A stretch of DNA of 64,000 bases from Campylorhamphus procurvoides (taxonomy: Eukaryota > Chordata > Aves > Passeriformes > Dendrocolaptidae). The stretch is from positions 378,250 to 442,249 of the forward strand of contig WBMV01000381.1 in NCBI GenBank assembly GCA_013396655.1. The letters are read 5' to 3'. The position numbers and the translations under genes were made by a program. Within the stretch, counting starts at the first letter, position 1. The number at the start of each line of letters is the position of its first letter. Positions 27,621 through 37,887 of this stretch are shown here, piece after piece. The notes below the pieces were generated by a model. It ran no database searches, was not told where the DNA came from, and worked only from the letters and a program-made list of their open reading frames with translations.

Positions 27621-28611
27621 CACGACTGGCTGGGGGGAGGAACCACGTCAGCAGCAATGACAGGGTTTCCAAAGGGCTGCCGCAGGAAGCCCCTCGTGTG
27701 AACCACAGCACCCAGGGAGGGTAAAGTATTTATCTAGCTTAGTTTTGGGGCTCAGTTGTTTTGAAATACACTAAATCAAAGCTACACAGGAAGCAATCTC
27801 CGTTGCAGAGATGACAAGCTCCTGGAGTCAGCCCACGGCCTCCTGTAGTTCCACGCTAGGCAAGGTGCTCTGTAGACACCAAAATATGTGTTTTCCTTGT
27901 ATATCAACTTCAATGAGCCTTTCACCATTAAAGGATTGTTTTGTTTTTTGTTTTTTTTTCTGGTGGTGGTGTTGTTTGCTTTACTGCAGTTTCTTTAATG
28001 GATCGGGATCCCGTTATGCAAAATGATGTATACACAGGAAAGACAAGTGAATACGATCCAATTATCCATCAGAGACACAAGAAGCCTGGGCAGATAGAGG
28101 GGTGACTACAAGAAAACAACATCACAGATCAGGAGGATGAGCTGACAGCCCTGTGTACACACAGCCAGCTTTGGCTGGAGCTGCTAAAGCAGCTGGAGGA
28201 AAGCATTGCAGCTGCATCTTGGGGCATCACGTGTGAGGGGCCCCAGGGTGCAAAGCTGTACCATGCTTATTTGGAAGCTGAGTATCCTGTAAATTAAGGG
28301 TGGTAGGACTGGCCAGCAGACAGCAATAATCTTGCTAAGATCAGTGTCCATCACCTTATTTTTGGTTCAGCAGTAGCACCATTCTGAACTGCAGATTTTC
28401 CGTCCTTTCTGGTTCTTGTTTTAAACATTTCCAGAGAGAGGAGCAAACAACATGCCTAATAACAAGAGGTTTGGTTTTCTAGTTCATTTTCACACACCAT
28501 TTAAGAGCAGTTAACGGAGCACAAGGTAAAAACTACTGTTTTATACACTCCTCCATGCTAAAAATGGAAAATAGTGCTATATTCTGATAATTTGTATATT
28601 ATAAACATTTG

Positions 28612-28634
28612 AACACATGTAATTTATCATTAAA
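28612..28634 (+). repeat. Possible further CR1-like scrap
   Basis: These 23 bases match 27494-27516, inside the fingers-region remnant, with one mismatch. ATGTAATTTATCATTAAA is shared exactly. The match does not clearly extend on either side, so it could be a tiny relic of a related element, a local duplication or an AT-rich coincidence. Confidence 0.35.
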
Positions 28635-28639
28635 TTATA

Positions 28640-28671
28640 TAGTTTCATGGGCATACCTAGTTTCATGGGCA
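28640..28671. repeat. 14-bp direct repeat pair
   Basis: TAGTTTCATGGGCA occurs at 28640-28653 and again at 28658-28671, with 4 bases between. It is seen directly and is probably a local duplication. Confidence 0.85.
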
Positions 28672-28756
28672 GGTTACAACTCTTCTGCTTTTACTGGTGA
28701 ACTCATAAAGATAGTCTTATCTTACCAGTTTTTAGACATTTATTTCTGGAAATCAC

Positions 28757-28770
28757 TTTTTTTTTTTTTT
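28757..28770. repeat. T14 homopolymer
   Basis: Fourteen consecutive T residues are present. There is no attached retroposed gene body on the minus strand that I can recognise. Confidence 0.8.
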
Positions 28771-29570
28771 AAGATGTACACTGCCTCAGACAGATGTTAT
28801 GCAAGACAGGTACATTTAAGTAATGTCATAGAGGTATGTTAAGTGGCACATGCTTTACAGCAAACTCAATCTTTAGAATTTGAATACAGGACTGGACTTA
28901 GGGTAGACTTATTCTGAAGTCTTATCCTGAATCCCTTCTGCAAGAGTTGTATGGACTGAATGCAAAGTAAGGACAGTTAACAAAAAGCCTGACTCTATTT
29001 TTCAAATGTTGGTAATTCCAGAGCTCTTGCCCAGAAAGAAATGTTGAAGAAGTGGAGTTGACAAAAAGTTTAACTGATCTAAGTGTATCACACTTGCGTG
29101 TTCATGATGATATTTAAATGCCTAGAAATCCAAACAGAGCATAATATTTAAAATACTCTCATATGTTGCCATCCTGGGCCAACAGTTGGAGAACTGGGCT
29201 GAAAGTCAGAAATACATCCTTGTAGTTGCCACTATAAAGTCCATTTTCTAAAATCCAGAGGAAATGCAGGCACTGGCTGTAAAACTCTGCCATGGCCCCA
29301 TCAGCCAAGAGTGACAAGAAACCAGAAACCATTTGCCCAGCTTGGGTCACAAACTCCAGGGCACAGACACAGTGATGACAGCAAAAGGCTGTATTGGTCC
29401 CTGTCAATAACATCCCTCTGGCAGATGGGCCACCAAGGGAGGTGGTGTGGCTGTACCACCAGGAGGTTTCCTTTCACCAGTATAGGATGCATCCCCATGG
29501 CAGCTGCTGCCAAGGCATCCCTCCCAGCAGCCCAGAAGGACACTCCTACCCCAGGCAGGCCCTCTGTTAC

Positions 29571-29598
29571 TGCCACACCTCTATGTTGCCACACCTCT
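29571..29598. repeat. 12-bp direct repeat pair
   Basis: TGCCACACCTCT occurs at 29571-29582 and 29587-29598. Confidence 0.85.
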
Positions 29599-30594
29599 CT
29601 ACCACTCATGTGCCAAACTGTCCCTTCCCTTCACTCCTAGGTACAGGCTGTATTGACAGATACAGAATGTTAATCTCCCAGTTTGAGACTCTCCTGCTGG
29701 ATGCTTCTGGCATCTTTGAGGGCTTCCAGAAAGTGCGTTAGCAGACATAGCCTCTAGAAGACATAAAAGAATGGAGAAAGGGAAAGGCTTTCCATTTGAT
29801 TAGCTTTGTAATGCAACATCTCACTGTATTGCCATCACTAAAAAAGGTACAGGGCAAAAATAAAGATTAAGAATTACAACTGCATTTTGGGAGATGGAAG
29901 ATTACATAAGCATGTTTTCTAGCTCTAACAGGATCATAGAGTTAATTTGAAATGCATTATTTTTTCATATTAAGGAAAAAAGTAAAAAATAAAGAATCAA
30001 AAATTACAGTTTGAAAGACCCTCAACAACCCATGAAGGTAAACCATCATTTTAAATGTAAATGTAAACGAAATGTTTGCTGCTCTAGTGCATCAATGAAC
30101 TTTTGCTTGAAAGAGAATTCCTCCCCTGACTGCAAGGTCTGTGGTGCTGATAATTCCTGATGCACAGGCATGTAAGATTCATTGACCTATTTAAATGCAT
30201 TTCCCTGTTAAGAGGCCTGATTACCAAGGACTGGCCAAACTAGTCCCACTCTGTATCTCAATTCGACATCTTCACTCCAGTGTGATTCATTACTACATGA
30301 TAAGGATGCCAGGAAGTAGCAAACACACAAAGTGGGGAGGGAATGCAAGTGGGAAATATCTGACATTCAGAGAGGGTGCATGAAGCTGTCAGTGAATGCA
30401 AATGAACAGCCAGTTTGGACCATTTCCTGCTTATTCTAAAAAAAGGGTTGCGTTATCAGAAATGGACCAGGTTTAAATCCAAGACTAGAGTAGTGCATTA
30501 GCACAGTTAAAGAATACACCTACAATTCCATTTGCTTTAAAAAATATAGGGCTATTTTGGAAGCAGGTCAGGAGACAAGCCTGTTGTAACTGAC

Positions 30595-31113
30595 TCAGTT
30601 ATAATTATAGCACAGATCAGGCCCTGACTCCACTGTAATTGTATAGCATGACAGGCTCATGCATGAACGAAGAGTAGGAGTCTTGGCTAGAGCAAGAAAA
30701 ATACTAATATCACGAACATAACAGTGAAAATCATAATTACAGATACGCCCCTGCGAATTGGGGATGCAGCAGGCATGGACTGATTCCTGGTGACCTGGGA
30801 AAGACTGACTCAGCTCTGTGCTGCTGCACAGGGAAGCAGCCGGGCTATGTCCGCTGTGTTTTGCCAAGAGGGAAACCAATTGGTGGGGTGGATATTCCTC
30901 GTGGATCATTGCCAGCAGATGGTGATATGGGGGCACATCTCTTACTTTACCATGATGTGATGACCCCTGAAGGTGTGCAAGTGCCTGTCTCCCAGAGAAA
31001 ATCCATGGCACCAGCAACAGTGTACCTTCCTTGCTCCTGCAACATGTGGGAGAGGCAAATAGTTCCAGTGGATCATGCTCAGGTTGTGCTATATATGACC
31101 ATCCTCTGCACAC
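30595..31113 (-). other. Longest open frame in the window (172 codons), unrecognised
   Basis: An ATG-started minus-strand frame of 172 codons. The peptide is rich in Ser, His, Cys and Leu and has no signal peptide, membrane segment or motif I can tie to a family. It overlaps in antisense a 130-codon plus-strand frame at 30861-31253 that begins MPRGKPIGGVDIPRGSLPAD. Both strands being open over about 250 bases suggests either chance in a moderately GC-rich patch or a decayed coding sequence such as a retroelement or processed gene. I cannot choose a strand. There is no polyadenylation signal, splice pattern or repeat boundary in support, so I do not call it a gene. Confidence 0.2.
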
Positions 31114-31253
31114 TCTGCTCCCCTACCTGTCTCTTTGGCAGCACAAAAAGGTGTACCTTTTCCTCAGCTAGTCTGCACACACATACATCAGCCACTTCTG
31201 CAATGCAAAAGGTTGAACTACAGCCAAGACATGAGATAAACAGCCAGTGGTGA

Positions 31254-32029
31254 TACTGTTTTCCCCATTTGGTTCCTGAGCTGCTGTCTACAAGAGCACT
31301 TTGATGCTTCAGGGTTTAGTTCAAAGCAATCAGAGCACCAGGAAGAGAGCAGATTCAGAGAGACACCAAGAACAGGTATCTTCAACTTCTCACCTCCTGG
31401 ATGACCTTGGCACCAAGGACCAGGCAGCAGGGAGGTAGAGAATATCTTCCCCAGTGCACATTCTCCTGTTACACCTTTCCTTTAGGATTTGGTGATGATA
31501 TCAAGTGCCTTTTATAGAACGGGGCAGTAGTTAAACCCTTCGATGGGCTTCAGGGTTCCCTCTTCACAAGTTCAGGGGCCTTCTCAGGTTTATGGATTCA
31601 CATCTGACCTTTTCTGCTTCCCAGAACAGCATCCTCTAATCACTAAGCTCTAGGCTGCAGAGATAAAGTGGGTCCTCCCCACCCTTCCAATGCTGTGTGG
31701 AAGATACGGTCTTTATATCCTTCCAAAAATCAGTGAGAAAGAAAGACATGATTACCCATTTTACATTAAACAGTTACTGGAGTTGACATTTGAGCATACA
31801 ACAAAAAACCAACAGATGGATATTGGCAGATGGAGGAGCATGAAGAAACAATGAGACATCTTCAACCACTCTTCTTTGCTTCTGAAAAATGTTATTGTTT
31901 CCCCTACCATCTCCCTTGACCCCAGCCCCATTTTCGAGAGCCGCTCCATATGCTTCCTTTCTTTGTCTCCATATGTCTTAAACATTAAAAAAATAATAAT
32001 TAAAAAAAAATATTATAGAAACCCGCAAT
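31254..32029. other. Unique non-coding DNA
   Basis: No recognisable feature was found. An A-rich stretch at 31985-32017 includes AATAATAATT followed by a run of A. Confidence 0.5.
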
Positions 32030-32880
32030 TCCACTTCTTCTGGCCCTACTAATTCTCTTTCCCACTGTAAATTGTTTTCCCTCTTGTCCACAGAAATGGC
32101 TTTACAGCATTACCAGGAAAGTCACCAGCAAGCTCATCCTCCCTTCCGTTTTAGGGTGACTGCGCACCCTCCCTTCCTGAAAGCCACCTGTTCTCCAGCT
32201 TTCAGAAACACCATATGCTTCTTGTTTTCCTCCATTCCCATGTCATGACACACTTCCACATCTTCAACTACCCTTTACAAACTCAGCAATTTAACTTCTT
32301 CATTTCCGCTCTGCTTTGCTCACAGCTTGCCTTTACCTCGCCAGCTGAACTTCCTCAATATCCCTCTGCAGAAGGAAAACCACACGCCAACAAACTGTGA
32401 AACTCAAGCACTTTAATTAAAGTTCCTTCTCTTCTTTGTTGCTTGTTAAGTCTGTAAGTGTATCCTCTTTTTTTGACTTACTGTTTCTCATCCAACTTTT
32501 TCCACTGTCATTCAGTCTTAAAATTCACACAATGGTATTTTCTCCACTATCTCCAATAAACAAATATGCCAGCACTTCTGAAGTTATAGATAAGTGATAC
32601 ATTTTCTTTTGGCTCCTGATATTTTACCTAAGCTGATTTCTATCTTACCTTTCTCTTGGATCAAATCCCATTCTTCTTCAAGTTCTTTTGCTGACCTTCC
32701 TATTAAATTTAAGGTTTTTTCCCCTTGCTTTTATGGACATGCACATCTCCATGTTTTTCTATGTCTCCTTCTAGTACACTTCATCTGCAGAAACACTTCA
32801 TTTGCTGTTTTCAAAGATCCTGTCCTTTCTTTCCCTATTCTTGGTACTAATCCACTGGCCCAATCTAACTAATTTTTGTT
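32030..32880. other. Pyrimidine-rich block
   Basis: About 850 bases in which the plus strand is conspicuously rich in C and T and poor in G, containing repeated strings such as CTTCTTC, TTTCCC and CCTCC. Small frames at 32215-32400 and 32594-32872 (plus) show no known domain. The asymmetry could mark the antisense strand of a decayed retroelement, since LINE and retroviral sense strands are purine/A-rich. It could also be simple compositional drift. No element was identified. Confidence 0.4.
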
Positions 32881-33659
32881 GGCTCTTCTTTGGAAAGAGC
32901 TATAAATCCTACCTTCCCTGCTCTCAGTATTAGAAATTACTAATAAAGATTAATGGAGGCATTAGCCAGATGCAAGCAAACCTCTCTGCCTTTTAACTTA
33001 TATTTCATTGTTTATTTGAAAATTTCATTTATGATTATAAGCTGTGATAAGACCTTTGCCTCTTCTGATCTACCTCTAAGTATCTGGCATGTTTTGAGAT
33101 GTGTACAAATTACACTCAAAAATGTCACAAAATTGAACTAATGTTTAAAGCTTTGCAAAATTCATCTCCACTGAATTCTGGTGTCTGAATTCAATGCTTC
33201 ATTTGGAGCCTGGCATGCAATATAATTACAGTGGAAGGTGAAATAAAGAAGAGTAGTATGAACATTTTGCATACCTGCTATTCGCCATCTGTTCTTCTCT
33301 GTGATAGAGTGATACAGTTCTCTTTACAGAGGAGTGTTTGACTTTATGGAAAAGGGAGAATTGCACTTTTTATTATACTGCAGAAATACTTTTATTTTAT
33401 TTTTAAGTACCAAATAAAACAAGCTTAGTATTTCTCAATGGACTGTGATGATATATTAGATGACTTCTAACTTCAGAAGCCATAAATTAGTATGCCATTA
33501 CCAGGAAATCATAGTACTGCCTAACAGGATCATAAGGCACCAACAAAAATCTCCTCCCTCACCTTTTGGAGACTTTTTATACTTAATCTTGATTATGGGC
33601 CCTAAACTGCGAAGCCACAAGCACTGGAAGTTATCTTAAAGATGTCCTAAGGTTCTCAC
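32881..33659. other. Unique AT-rich non-coding DNA
   Basis: No gene or repeat is visible before the CR1 3' end that starts at 33660. Confidence 0.5.
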
Positions 33660-34182
33660 ATAGAATCACAGAGTGGTTTTGGGTTTGAAGGGCACCTTAC
33701 AGATCATCTTGTTCTAATCCCTCTGCCATGGGCAGGGACTCCTTTCACTAGCCCAGGTTGCTCAGGGCCCCATCCAGCCTGGCCCTGAACACTCTTACGG
33801 ATGGGGCACCCCCACAGCTCCTCTGCACAACCTGTTCCAGTCCTTCACCACCCTCACAGAAAAGAATTTTTTCCTAATACCAAATCTAAGCCTGCCCTCT
33901 TTCAGTTCAAAGTTATTAACCCTTGTCACTACATGCCCTTGTAAAAAGTCCCTCTCCAACTCTCTTGTGTCTCCCTTTAGGTACTGGAAAGGGCTCTAAG
34001 GTCTCCCCAGTGCCTTTTCTTCTCCAGATTGAACAAGCCCAACTTTCTCAGCCTGTCTTTATTGGAGAAGTGCTCCAGCTCTGATCAACTTTTGGCCTCC
34101 TGAGAACTTGGTCACTCCCGTCTGTGTCCTCCTTATCTTGGGGGGCCGGAGTGGGACACAATACTCCAGGTGGGGTCTGAAC
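33660..34182 (-). mobile_element. CR1 non-LTR retrotransposon, 5'-truncated copy
   Basis: This is a CR1 LINE fragment read on the minus strand. Its 3' terminus lies at the left, where ATAGAATCACAGAGTGG is the complement of the CR1 ATTCTATG-type tail. It proceeds through the typical 3' region (GCTCAGGGCCCCATCCAGCC, then ACCTGTTCCAG, then TTCTTCTCCAGATTGAACAA, then ACAATACTCCAGGTGGGGTC). CR1 copies are usually truncated at the 5' end, and this one stops at about 34182 after roughly 520 bases. The remaining coding part would be the very C-terminus of ORF2 and is interrupted. The subfamily is not assigned. It sits immediately upstream of the CpG-rich island at 34.48 kb. Confidence 0.93.
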
Positions 34183-34479
34183 AATGAAGGTATGAATCAT
34201 AAAGAATCAAAAAGGGCCATTATAAGATTTTCAGTCATTTCATGAACATCTGTAAAACTGGGAGAGAAAGGGTGGGCCTCTTAATGGAGTGGCCCCTGGG
34301 TTGGGTCCAGGTGAGGAGTGCGCTGTACCTCACAATGTGCATCCCATACCCCTGCCTGCCTTAACACAGGAGCCTGCGAATAATTGATGGTGTGGAATCT
34401 GGATGCAGATGTCGTTTCTCCTGCCTTTTTAGCGTGAATTCCCACCCCTCCATTCCTCCTACCCCCACCACCCAATTTC
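34183..34479. other. Unique sequence between CR1 and CpG-rich island
   Basis: No gene was recognised. Composition rises in GC towards the right. Confidence 0.45.
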
Positions 34480-34759
34480 TGGGGAGCGAGGCTGAGGGTT
34501 GATATTGCCCACCCCAGGGCGCCCCGCCAGCCTGGGCTTTCTACTCCTTTTTTAAGGACTTTTTAATGCCGTCCATTTAGTGACATGCCGGGCAGGGGAA
34601 GGGTTAACTTTTCCGCCCCAGACAGTCCCCTGCTGATCCGGTAATGAGTAAGCACCGCAGCTGAATGTCAATAGCTCGGTGTGAACTCGGGTAACCCAGC
34701 TGAGCCCTGCGCTGGGGGGGGAGGCTGGCAGAGGTAATCAGCTTGACCCCCCCGACCTT

Positions 34760-34804
34760 CCCATCCGCATCCTCATCCCCGTTCCCATCCCCATCCCGAT
34801 CCCC
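34760..34804. repeat. Degenerate CCCATC/CCGATC simple repeat
   Basis: About seven imperfect 5-6-base units (CCCATCC, CATCCCC, CCGATCC) lie within the CpG-rich island. Confidence 0.7.
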
Positions 34805-34822
34805 GCCGGGGTCCCGGACCCC
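34801..34822. repeat. Two overlapping GC palindromes
   Basis: CCCCG-C-CGGGG at 34801-34811 and GGGGTCC-C-GGACCCC at 34808-34822 are both perfect inverted repeats with single-base centres. They share the GGGG at 34808-34811 and can form mutually exclusive hairpins. Confidence 0.85.
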
Positions 34823-35140
34823 GCTGGTGTGTGACTGCTACGTGCTGCTCGCCCGAGTGCGAAAGCCTTTTATAACAACTGGGTCTGAGTCAGCTGCTGG
34901 AGGTAATATAATATACCTTAGTCAATAGCTCGGTGTTGCACAACATACGATGTGGCAGTTCCTTTCTAACTTGGGGAGCCACCCAGTCTTTTTAGGATTT
35001 CCAGGAAGGGCTGCGGCATCTGACCTTCAACTGTTATTAAAAGAAATCAAAGATTGTATAACAGTCTGTCAGAGCTTTGCATTTCTTAGTGGAGTTATGT
35101 TTCGGCAAATGCCTCCACATTTCTGAGCTTCACAGGTTCT

Positions 35141-35216
35141 TTATTCCTTTACTTGTTTATCCTCTGGTAAGCATTTATTAATAGAGAGACTTATTCCTTT
35201 ACTGTACTTGTTTATC
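35141..35216. repeat. Direct repeat pair with 5-bp indel
   Basis: TTATTCCTTTAC followed by TTGTTTATC occurs at 35141-35161. It recurs at 35191-35216, where an extra five bases (TGTAC) separate the two parts. Spacing is 50 bases. It appears to be a local duplication followed by slippage. Confidence 0.8.
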
Positions 35217-37628
35217 TTTCAGGGGTTTTGTTTTGTTTTTCAATTTAGAAGCAGAAGGGTCTCCCACGCATTTCACATTTCTATCTGCGGGTGAAGTCAC
35301 TGCATGGCTTTGATAGCAATCTTCCAGCTGTCCATTTTCGCCCTGGAATCCCTCTCTTTGGCTGATTTTCTGCATTATCACCATAGTTTTTGACTAAGAC
35401 TATTAATCCACCTGTCCCTCTGTGAAAGCAGCTAGATTGGTTTGTGTAAAAGGGGAGTAAGATGGTATGAACTGTAAGTCTGCTATTAATCCTGTTAATA
35501 AGGGATTAAAGCAAAGCCTTGTGAGTAGGAAAGGCTGATTTGATTGTTTGGAACTATAACTTAGCTCTCCCTCATGAAAGCAGTGTTTGCTGTGCATCAC
35601 ATTTTGTCATTTGCATATTTGGTCTCTGAGGAAATCAAGGTTAAATATAGCAAGGAGATTCTGCTGGCTTAAACTGGTAGCACAACTGTGCTCCTTCAGC
35701 CTAACAGTGCCTTGGATAGCAGCAAAAGAAGGAACCCTGCCTGCTCTTGCCTGGCAATAGCTGTATCCTATAATACGACTTATATTGTCAGCTTATGCTT
35801 TGCCTCTGACCTTTCCGTGCACTTTGCTTATGTACCAGATAGGCTGCATGCCTTATTTTAGAAGGAAAGAAGCAACAGAGGAACTGGACTAAAATAAATA
35901 TCTTGCCACTGCTATTTTCAGTAAAAGGCTTACAAAAGCAATAGCAGCAGAAAGCTGAACAGCACCATATATTCCCTGGGCGAGGCTATACTATAGAGCA
36001 ACATCAATCTCATTAAAAAAAAAAAAAGGGTTGATATTGTCTCTGTCTTAGAGCTTAGCATTCTGCTTCCTCCTCAGCCTTAGGAGAAGGCCTATAAATT
36101 ATTAATACTAACATCAGTGTGAGACAACAGATGGTAAAGATTACTTGGAAAAAGTCTTCACATTAACATATTACGGCCCTAGTTTCACAGCACGTTGGGA
36201 CTGTTTCCTGCTGCTGCCAGCCAACCTGGCCCTGGGAGAAACCTCCCAGCAGAGGGGAATCCTTGGGCAGCAGCAGAAAGGTCCTGCCCTGGTTCAGCTG
36301 CACAGATACGGCCACCCGGCTGCCACCACAGAGAGGGGTGGCTGCGTGTCACGGCCCCCCTCTGTCACCACACCACCCCGTGGGGCTCCTGGCATCTGCT
36401 ACGCCAGGGACGAGGCCAAGAAAGAATGAACTCAGGGGTAGGAAAACCTTCAGGTAGCTGAAAAATGTATTCACTGCCGAGATGCTTTCAGGTGGGATCA
36501 GTTGTGTTGTGTGCTCTGAAAAATAAGAAATATCCATCTATCGGTTTTGAACTGCTCTTGTGCTGTGAGTGACACTGAATCCAAAGTAATCACTGACATA
36601 TATGTGCATAAATGTGAAAGTATTTTAATGTTCCATAGAATGGGTTACTTCAGCTACTTCAGGTTTACAAACATAAACTGGTATCAAGCAAGTAAATGAG
36701 AAATTTCTTATAAGAGGGTAAGTGTGTTGCATTATCTTGCTAACTAGCAGTTGTTGCAGCAGAACATGTATTCTCTCTAGTTTTCGAGTTACCTCCTGTG
36801 ACCCTCCATTCTGCTCACACCATTTTTGAAGATAATTCAGTATCAGAATCTCTGACGCTGAAGGAATTTATCCAACCTTTTAAGGGACTTACACAAGAGA
36901 CATTTACTCATGGCCCGTTACTTCTTTAAGTTCATATGCCACGTGAGTGTTTCACTCTGACTAAATCATGACTTAAAAACATAATTCTCATGTTCCTACA
37001 TCCTCTAGGTGTCATGGGAAATTTTCCACAAAGCCTAAATAATGAAAACTTAAGCAAGTGCTACCATTCTCAGACTTGGAGCAGTGGGCCCAAGTGTGGT
37101 TTTGTGAAATGAGCAGGAACCAGCTCTTCATTTATGAGCTTGTTGGAATTTTCTGTTCTCAAGAGATGGGTGGTGTGTGGGTGAGGGCATGGAGTGATTG
37201 ACATAAAATACCTTCAATGGTGTTGCTTCTTTGCTATTTTCATAATAAGCACCAAAGCCTTGGCTAAGCAGCCTTTGATTCATACCTCATCATTTTCATA
37301 AACTAGTAATATCTGTTTTACTGAACAAATATGATTATCCCCTTCATGTTTGTGTTGTGTGGCCCTGCTGAATCTCTTGTTGCCCTGGCTCTTGCTAGTC
37401 TTCTTTAAGGGAAAATGTCTGTTTGCACAGCTGCCAATCCAACACCCTCACACTGAAACTTGGTGCTTAGATCCTGGTGGCATGGTGTGGCATCCAAACT
37501 TCTGTGTGGCAGGGACTTCTGGCTTCATGTTCAACTTTACATGGTGATTTAGAAAGTTGGGTGCTCTGCAGAGACTTGCTCTTGATGTGCAATTTTGCAA
37601 TTTATCACAACCCCAAGATGCCACTCTG
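35217..37628. other. Unique non-coding DNA
   Basis: No gene was recognised. An A13 tract lies at 36015-36027. A locally GC-rich patch at 36175-36430 contains about ten CpGs and three overlapping plus-strand frames of 64-94 codons, none with a known domain. Confidence 0.5.
36015..36027. repeat. A13 homopolymer
   Basis: Thirteen A residues lie in unique sequence. Confidence 0.8.
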
Positions 37629-37887
37629 GAATCACAGAATATTCTAAATTGGAAGGGATGCACAAGGACCATTGAGTCCAACTCCTGACCCTGCACACAA
37701 CACCCCAGCAGTCCCACAATATGCCTGAGAAGATTGCCCAAAATCTTCTTGAACTCAGACAGGCTTGGTGCTGTGATCACTTCCCTGAGGAGCCTGTTCC
37801 AGTGCTCAGCCACTCTCTGGGTGAAAAACCTTTTCCTGATATCCAACATAGCTCCAGCCACTTCCTTGCATCCTGTCACTGATCAGT
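37629..37887 (-). mobile_element. CR1 non-LTR retrotransposon 3' fragment
   Basis: Minus-strand CR1 copy with its 3' end at the left (GAATCACAGAATATTC then TTGGAAGGGATGCACAAGGA). Reading the minus strand gives an open stretch from 37879 containing KRFFTQRVAEHWNRL and SEFKKIL. This matches the extreme C-terminus of CR1 ORF2, which in the family reads like 'RKKFFTERVVKHWNRLPREV'. The fragment is about 260 bases, so the element is heavily 5' truncated and inactive. The 143-codon open frame 37448-37879 is the union of this remnant and flanking unique DNA, not a gene. It looks like a different CR1 subfamily from the copy at 33660 because its 3' region differs. Confidence 0.92.

Larger units (their letters stand above)
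27621..30594. other. Unique non-coding DNA with small local duplications
   Basis: No gene was recognised. It includes T-rich tracts near 27940-27960 and 28757-28770, a 14-bp repeat pair at 28640-28671 and a 12-bp repeat pair at 29571-29598. The region 29150-29740 has overlapping open frames on both strands (about 100 codons each) without any recognised domain. Confidence 0.5.
34667..34936. repeat. 16-bp direct repeats 254 bp apart
   Basis: GTCAATAGCTCGGTGT occurs exactly at 34667-34682 and 34921-34936. The two copies bracket the core of the CpG-rich island. This could be a target-site duplication around an insertion, a duplicated regulatory site, or the boundary of a segmental duplication. 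No poly-A or terminal repeat supporting an inserted element is visible between them. Confidence 0.9.
34480..34940. promoter_or_regulatory. CpG-rich island, candidate promoter or enhancer
   Basis: CpG dinucleotides, rare elsewhere in the window, are dense here. I count more than 20 between 34515 and 34865, for example in CCGCCGGGG, CCCGGACC, CTCGCCCGAG and GTGCGAAAG. Downstream on the plus strand lies a TATA-like TTTTATAA at 34868-34875. It is followed by CTGAGTCAGC at 34885-34894, an AP-1/MARE-type site for bZIP factors, overlapping the E-box CAGCTG at 34891-34896. GT-containing donor-like strings (GAGGTAATAT near 34900) are also present. A 61-codon frame at 34743-34928 is Pro/Ser-rich and probably incidental. 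In vertebrates unmethylated CpG clusters usually mark promoters or developmental regulatory elements. The island is modest in length, and neither transcript nor direction is proven. Confidence 0.5.

Noticed and set aside
29301..29741. Overlapping frames of 102, 109 and 115 codons
   Set aside because: The frames are open on both strands in GC-richer sequence with a small internal duplication and no protein family recognised.
34743..34928. 61-codon frame in the CpG-rich island as a small protein
   Set aside because: The Pro/Ser-rich N-terminal half is explained by the CCCATC-type simple repeat, and the later part reads through the TATA-like and bZIP-site region.
36145..36461. Three overlapping plus-strand frames of up to 94 codons as a coding exon
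   Set aside because: They are in different phases over a GC-rich patch, with no known domain and no splice context.
37448..37879. 143-codon minus-strand open frame as a gene
   Set aside because: Its N-terminal part is the C-terminus of CR1 ORF2 and the rest runs into unique DNA, so it is a transposon remnant.
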